Below, in pieces: positions 61,160 to 64,000 of a DNA stretch of 64,000 bases (the first letter of the stretch is position 1; each line of letters begins with the position of its first letter). A model generated the notes under the pieces. The model was given only the letters and a program-made list of their open reading frames with translations. It ran no database searches and had not been told where the DNA came from. The DNA comes from Kribbella steppae. Its GTDB lineage: Bacteria > Actinomycetota > Actinomycetes > Propionibacteriales > Kribbellaceae. The translations under genes and the position numbers were made by a program. The stretch spans positions 434,001 through 498,000 of the forward strand of contig NZ_SLWN01000006.1 in assembly GCF_004342025.1 (NCBI RefSeq), read 5' to 3'.

Positions 61160-61291
61160 ATGATCACTATCCGGAAGGAGATCGTCCGGAATGGGCTCTA
61201 CAGTGCCGGGTATGACACAGAGATCGCAACGGATTGGCGGATGGTCGATGGCGTTGCGACGGCATGGTTCGGTCCGACTATGCGGACGTAG
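61160..61291 (+). CDS. 43-residue ORF ending in a palindrome
   Basis: ATG at 61160 opens MITIRKEIVRNGLYSAGYDT and ends AWFGPTMRT at 61291. The amino-acid mix is ordinary for protein, unlike nearby frames. No ribosome site or family was found. The stop codon lies in the loop of the palindrome at 61281-61302. It may be the last fragment of a decayed gene. Confidence 0.3.
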   Translation: MITIRKEIVRNGLYSAGYDTEIATDWRMVDGVATAWFGPTMRT

Positions 61292-61302
61292 ATTCGTCCG
61301 CA
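61281..61302. promoter_or_regulatory. Palindrome TGCGGACG-N6-CGTCCGCA upstream of the GNAT gene
   Basis: Perfect 8-base arms at 61281-61288 and 61295-61302, ending 22 bases before the GNAT ATG. The position suits an operator of the GNAT gene. Its core is close to the WYL operator at 52038-52060, though the spacer is one base longer (GCGGAC-N8-GTCCGC against N7). Confidence 0.6.
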
Positions 61303-61324
61303 CGACGTGCTTACGATCGGCGGC

Positions 61325-61906
61325 ATGATGACGAGTGGCTACTCGATTCAGCCGTTGGCTGCTCACACGTGGGACGCGTTCGCCGGCCTGGTAGAGCGAC
61401 ACAACGGGATCTTCGGTGGGTGCTGGTGCATCTACTTCCACCCCGACTGTGCCGAGCGGGGGCAGGGTTACGACGGCAACCGCGCGCTGAAGAAACGGCT
61501 GGTCGAGGCCGGACAGGCTCATGCGGCGCTGGTCATGGTTGGCGATGAGGCGATCGCGTGGGCGGAGTACGGCACTCCGGATGAGCTGCCGACCATCCAT
61601 CACCGCAAGCAGTACCTCGCCGAGGCCGATGTCATTCCCGACTACCGCATCACCTGCATCTTCGTCGACAAGCGCCACCGCGGACAGGGCTACGCCAAGG
61701 TGGCTCTGGCCGGTGCGCTCGATCTGATTGCAGCGCAAGGTGGCGGTGTGGTCGAGGGATACCCGCACGAGACCGGTGAGAAGAGGATGAGCAACTCCTT
61801 CGTCTACAACGGCACACGCACGATGTACGAGCAAGCCGGCTTCGGGTTCGTCCGCTCCAAGGGGATGAAGAACACCGTCATGCGCCGCACGATCCAGCCG
61901 GCCTGA
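61325..61906 (+). CDS. GNAT-family N-acetyltransferase
   Basis: 193 residues from ATG at 61325 (a second ATG follows at once). The GNAT fold shows in ITCIFVDKRHRGQGYAKVAL (acetyl-CoA loop RHRGQGYA) and VYNGTRTMYEQAGFGFVRSK. The N-terminal GGCWCIYFHP and CAERGQGYDGNRALKKRL are features of a branch containing a GCWC motif, of unknown substrate. A palindrome just upstream suggests specific regulation. Confidence 0.88.
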   Translation: MMTSGYSIQPLAAHTWDAFAGLVERHNGIFGGCWCIYFHPDCAERGQGYDGNRALKKRLVEAGQAHAALVMVGDEAIAWAEYGTPDELPTIHHRKQYLAEADVIPDYRITCIFVDKRHRGQGYAKVALAGALDLIAAQGGGVVEGYPHETGEKRMSNSFVYNGTRTMYEQAGFGFVRSKGMKNTVMRRTIQPA

Positions 61907-62050
61907 ACGTGCCCAACCGCCCGACCTGAGAAAGCTCACAACGATCGGCTCCTGACCTGCACGAACAGCTCTCAATCGCGCTCAGGCGGGAGTTCTTGCA
62001 TCTACTGCGACTCCCGTGAGTTCTGCGCCGATAAGCGACATTATGTCAAC

Positions 62051-63205
62051 TTACGCCGGCGCGGGTGCCTCAGCAGGGGCTTCCAGCGCTCCCCTGGGTG
62101 TCTGGATGTGGTTGAGGAAGAAGTCGCGGATGTCCTCGGCGAGTAGGTCCGGCACCTCCATTGCGGCGAAGTGGCCGCCGCGCTCGAACTCCGACCAGTG
62201 CCTGATGTCGAACAGACGTTCGGCCAGCGGTCGCACCGACTGGGTGATGTCATGCGGGAGCACCGCGACGCCCACCGGAACTGGGCACGGCTCGATGCCT
62301 CGTGGAGCATCGTGGTGCAGCCGGGCCGAGGATGCCGCGGTGGCCGTCAGCCAGTACAGCGAGATGTCGGTGAGCATCCGGTCGTCACTGATCTGCGAGC
62401 TGGGGTCCGTCCACTGTGCGAAGCGCTCGGCGATCCAGGCCAGCTGGCCGACCGGCGAGTCGGTCAGTGCGCAGCCGATGGTCTGTGGTGTGGCGGCCAG
62501 CAGAGCCTGGTACGGCGGACGATTCGCCATCAGCTGCCTGACTTTGTCCAGTCGGGCCTCATCTGTCGCGGACAGTTCGATGTCGGCGTCCGGGACCGGC
62601 CGGGACGGCAGGTAGTTGACGTGCACCCCGACGACCTGCCCGGGTGCCACTGCGCCGAGCGCCATCGAGATGCCCGAGCCGAAGTCGCCACCCTGTGCGC
62701 CGTAGCGCTCGTACCCGAGCCGGCGCATCAGCTCGGCCCAGGCGCGCGCGACCCGGACGATATCCCAGCCGCGCTCGTGGGTCGGCCCGGAGAAGCCGTA
62801 CCCCGGGATGGACGGGATCACCAGGTGGAAGTCGCGCGACAGCGGCTCGATCATGTCGAGGAACTCCAGGAACGAACCAGGCCAGCCGTGCGTGAGGATC
62901 AGCGCCAGCGCGTCCGGGTTCGACGACCGGACGTGGACGAAGTGGATGTTCTGGCCCTCGATCTCGGTGGTGAAATGCGGTAGCTCGTTGAGCTTGGCCT
63001 CGTGCTCGCGCCAGTCGTAGCCGGTGCGCCAGAACTCGGCCAGTTCCTTGAGCCGCGCCAGCGGGAATCCGTAGTCCCAGCCGGCGTCGGCCACCTCGTT
63101 GGGCCAACGGGTGCGGGCGAGCCGGTCGGTCAGGTCGTCGAGGTCGGCCTGGGGGATGTCGATGCGGAACGGCGTGATCATGGTCGTGAACTCCAGGGGA
63201 TTCAT
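62051..63205 (-). CDS. Epoxide hydrolase (EHN-type alpha/beta hydrolase)
   Basis: 384 residues from ATG at 63205; an ATG at 63181 (MITPFRIDIP) is also possible. The N-terminal EHN domain (PFRIDIPQADLDDLTDRLAR, TRWPNEVADAGWDYGFPLAR) is followed by the hydrolase: oxyanion HGWPGS at 106-111, nucleophile Asp174 in AQGGDFGS, and base His345 in RGGHFAAMEVPD. This matches plant/fungal-like microsomal epoxide hydrolases found in soil actinobacteria. Three palindromes lie upstream of its start, so it is likely inducible. The tail after 370 is Ala- and Pro-rich. Confidence 0.92.
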   Translation of the reverse strand: MNPLEFTTMITPFRIDIPQADLDDLTDRLARTRWPNEVADAGWDYGFPLARLKELAEFWRTGYDWREHEAKLNELPHFTTEIEGQNIHFVHVRSSNPDALALILTHGWPGSFLEFLDMIEPLSRDFHLVIPSIPGYGFSGPTHERGWDIVRVARAWAELMRRLGYERYGAQGGDFGSGISMALGAVAPGQVVGVHVNYLPSRPVPDADIELSATDEARLDKVRQLMANRPPYQALLAATPQTIGCALTDSPVGQLAWIAERFAQWTDPSSQISDDRMLTDISLYWLTATAASSARLHHDAPRGIEPCPVPVGVAVLPHDITQSVRPLAERLFDIRHWSEFERGGHFAAMEVPDLLAEDIRDFFLNHIQTPRGALEAPAEAPAPA

Positions 63206-63212
63206 GCGGCGC

Positions 63213-63265
63213 CCAAATGTTTGGACGACCAACGTTGGCTCCCCCAACGATAGCACAATCGTTGG
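63213..63265. promoter_or_regulatory. Three stacked palindromes upstream of the epoxide hydrolase gene
   Basis: CCAAA-TG-TTTGG (63213-63224), CCAACGTTGG (63229-63238) and CCAACGAT-N6-ATCGTTGG (63244-63251 with 63258-63265) lie within 53 bases, all using the half CCAA. A fourth half, CCAATGAT, occurs at 63271-63278. They sit where the promoter of the - strand epoxide hydrolase gene should be. A TetR-type repressor encoded elsewhere is the likely binder. Confidence 0.75.
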
Positions 63266-63293
63266 TACTCCCAATGATCCCTTCCGCGACCCG

Positions 63294-63854
63294 CTACCGG
63301 GAGACCGCGTAGCGGAGGTAGAGGACGCCGTTGGTGAAGTGGCGTTCGTCGAGGAGCTCGAGATCCACGGTCACACCGTCCGGGAAGAACCTGTTGCCGC
63401 CGCCAACGATCGCCGGACCGACGTACAGCTGGTACTCGTCGACAAGTCCGGCCCGGATCGCCTGTGCTGCCAGATGCGGACCGTCGACCGTGATGTCCAG
63501 CTCCGACTCAGCTTTCAGCGCGCGTACGGCGTCCGGGTCGAAGGTCCGTTCGATCCGGGTTCGCTCGCTGGCAACCTGACGCAGTGTCGTGGAATAGACG
63601 ATCTTCTCGGTCGCCTGCCAGATCCTCGCGTAGTCCTTGATGTACTGCGGCTGGTCCGGCACGGTGTGTGCGGTTTCCCAGTAGACCATCGTCTCGTACA
63701 TCCGCCGGCCGTACAGATACGTGCCGATCCCCCGGCTCAGTTCGCTGACGAACTCGTGTGACTCCTCCTCCGGCGCTCCCCACCCGAAGTTTCCTTCCCG
63801 GTCACTGACATAGCCGTCCAGTGAGGTGATCATCGAGTAGATCAGCTTGCCCAT
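63294..63854 (-). CDS. RibD C-terminal-like (dihydrofolate reductase family) protein
   Basis: 186 residues from ATG at 63854, behind GGGAGG; the open sequence upstream is unrelated. Opens MGKLIYSMITSLDGYVSDRE; GTYLYGRRMYETMVYWE, KIVYSTTLRQVA and ITVDGPHLAAQAIRAGLVDE follow, then GPAIVGGGNRFFPDG. It is one of four such proteins here. The downstream gene on the same strand is the epoxide hydrolase, separated by the operator cluster. Confidence 0.9.
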   Translation of the reverse strand: MGKLIYSMITSLDGYVSDREGNFGWGAPEEESHEFVSELSRGIGTYLYGRRMYETMVYWETAHTVPDQPQYIKDYARIWQATEKIVYSTTLRQVASERTRIERTFDPDAVRALKAESELDITVDGPHLAAQAIRAGLVDEYQLYVGPAIVGGGNRFFPDGVTVDLELLDERHFTNGVLYLRYAVSR

Positions 63855-64000
63855 CACGGCCTCCCGAGGTTGTCCCTGCACCACAGCGTGCACTCCCCCG
63901 ACGCATGCGGTCCAATGCCAATCTCTCCGCTGATTCATAGACAGCATCGATGCGTGTCGTCGGTACGACGGCCCAGAACTGCTGATGGTGACCCCGGAGG

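Overview
The window is high-GC actinobacterial chromosome. Codon use, the abundance of SDR, VOC, RibD-C and AraC-type genes, CUT1 sugar ABC operons with LacI regulators and Tat-type lipoproteins, and several apparently leaderless starts fit a Nocardioidales genome, with Kribbella the closest feel. That assignment is my impression, not a search result. I see no rRNA, tRNA, CRISPR array, transposase, integrase or phage gene. The region looks like an accessory arm of the chromosome, rich in small-molecule modification, drug-resistance-like and one-gene-one-regulator units.

Layout. 1-4.4 kb: end of a SRPBCC gene, a short UvrA-like ATPase (DrrC type), a MarR regulator and a divergent SDR sharing a tandem operator. 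4.4-8.8 kb: LacI regulator plus a CUT1 sugar importer (lipoprotein and two permeases, with a hairpin over the second permease's ribosome site). 9.2-10.5 kb: a doubtful ORF, three stacked hairpins, YCII and AhpD-like genes. 10.5-17.6 kb: a minus-strand catabolic operon (hydroxyacid dehydrogenase, enolase-superfamily enzyme, importer, sugar isomerase) with a divergent LysR gene. 17.6-30 kb: a stretch aimed at the ribosome and at export. It holds a PrmC-like methyltransferase, a TetM/OtrA-type ribosomal protection GTPase, an aminoglycoside-phosphotransferase-like kinase coupled to a two-gene ABC exporter, and an Rsm22-type ribosomal methyltransferase. The GTPase and the Rsm22-type gene each carry an upstream leader ORF and RNA inverted repeats over the start region.

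30-46 kb: AraC/SDR pair, hydrolase and metallo-hydrolase, kinase, GNAT, Nudix, a DUF4037-like gene, an arrestin-like gene, a GlxA-type regulator with a divergent reductase, a Tat-exported protein, a cupin, a GNAT with a decayed front and an AraC/VOC pair. 46-49 kb: a second UvrA-like ATPase. 49-64 kb: RibD-C reductases, nucleotidyltransferases, a WYL regulator with a palindromic operator opposite a VOC gene, an ArsR-SRPBCC fusion divergent to GrpB, a HAD fusion protein, another kinase, a GNAT and an epoxide hydrolase with three stacked palindromes.

Four themes deserve attention. (1) Two ribosome-targeted resistance-like genes have leader-peptide attenuator architecture and WhiB7/WblC-like promoters. 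(2) Several genes seem to have lost internal segments: a UMP kinase copy, a RidA copy and a DinB copy, plus an NTF2-like tail and a GNAT front. (3) Many regulator/target pairs have clear palindromic operators. (4) Some families recur: two UvrA-like ATPases, four RibD-C reductases, three APH-like kinases and five VOC genes.
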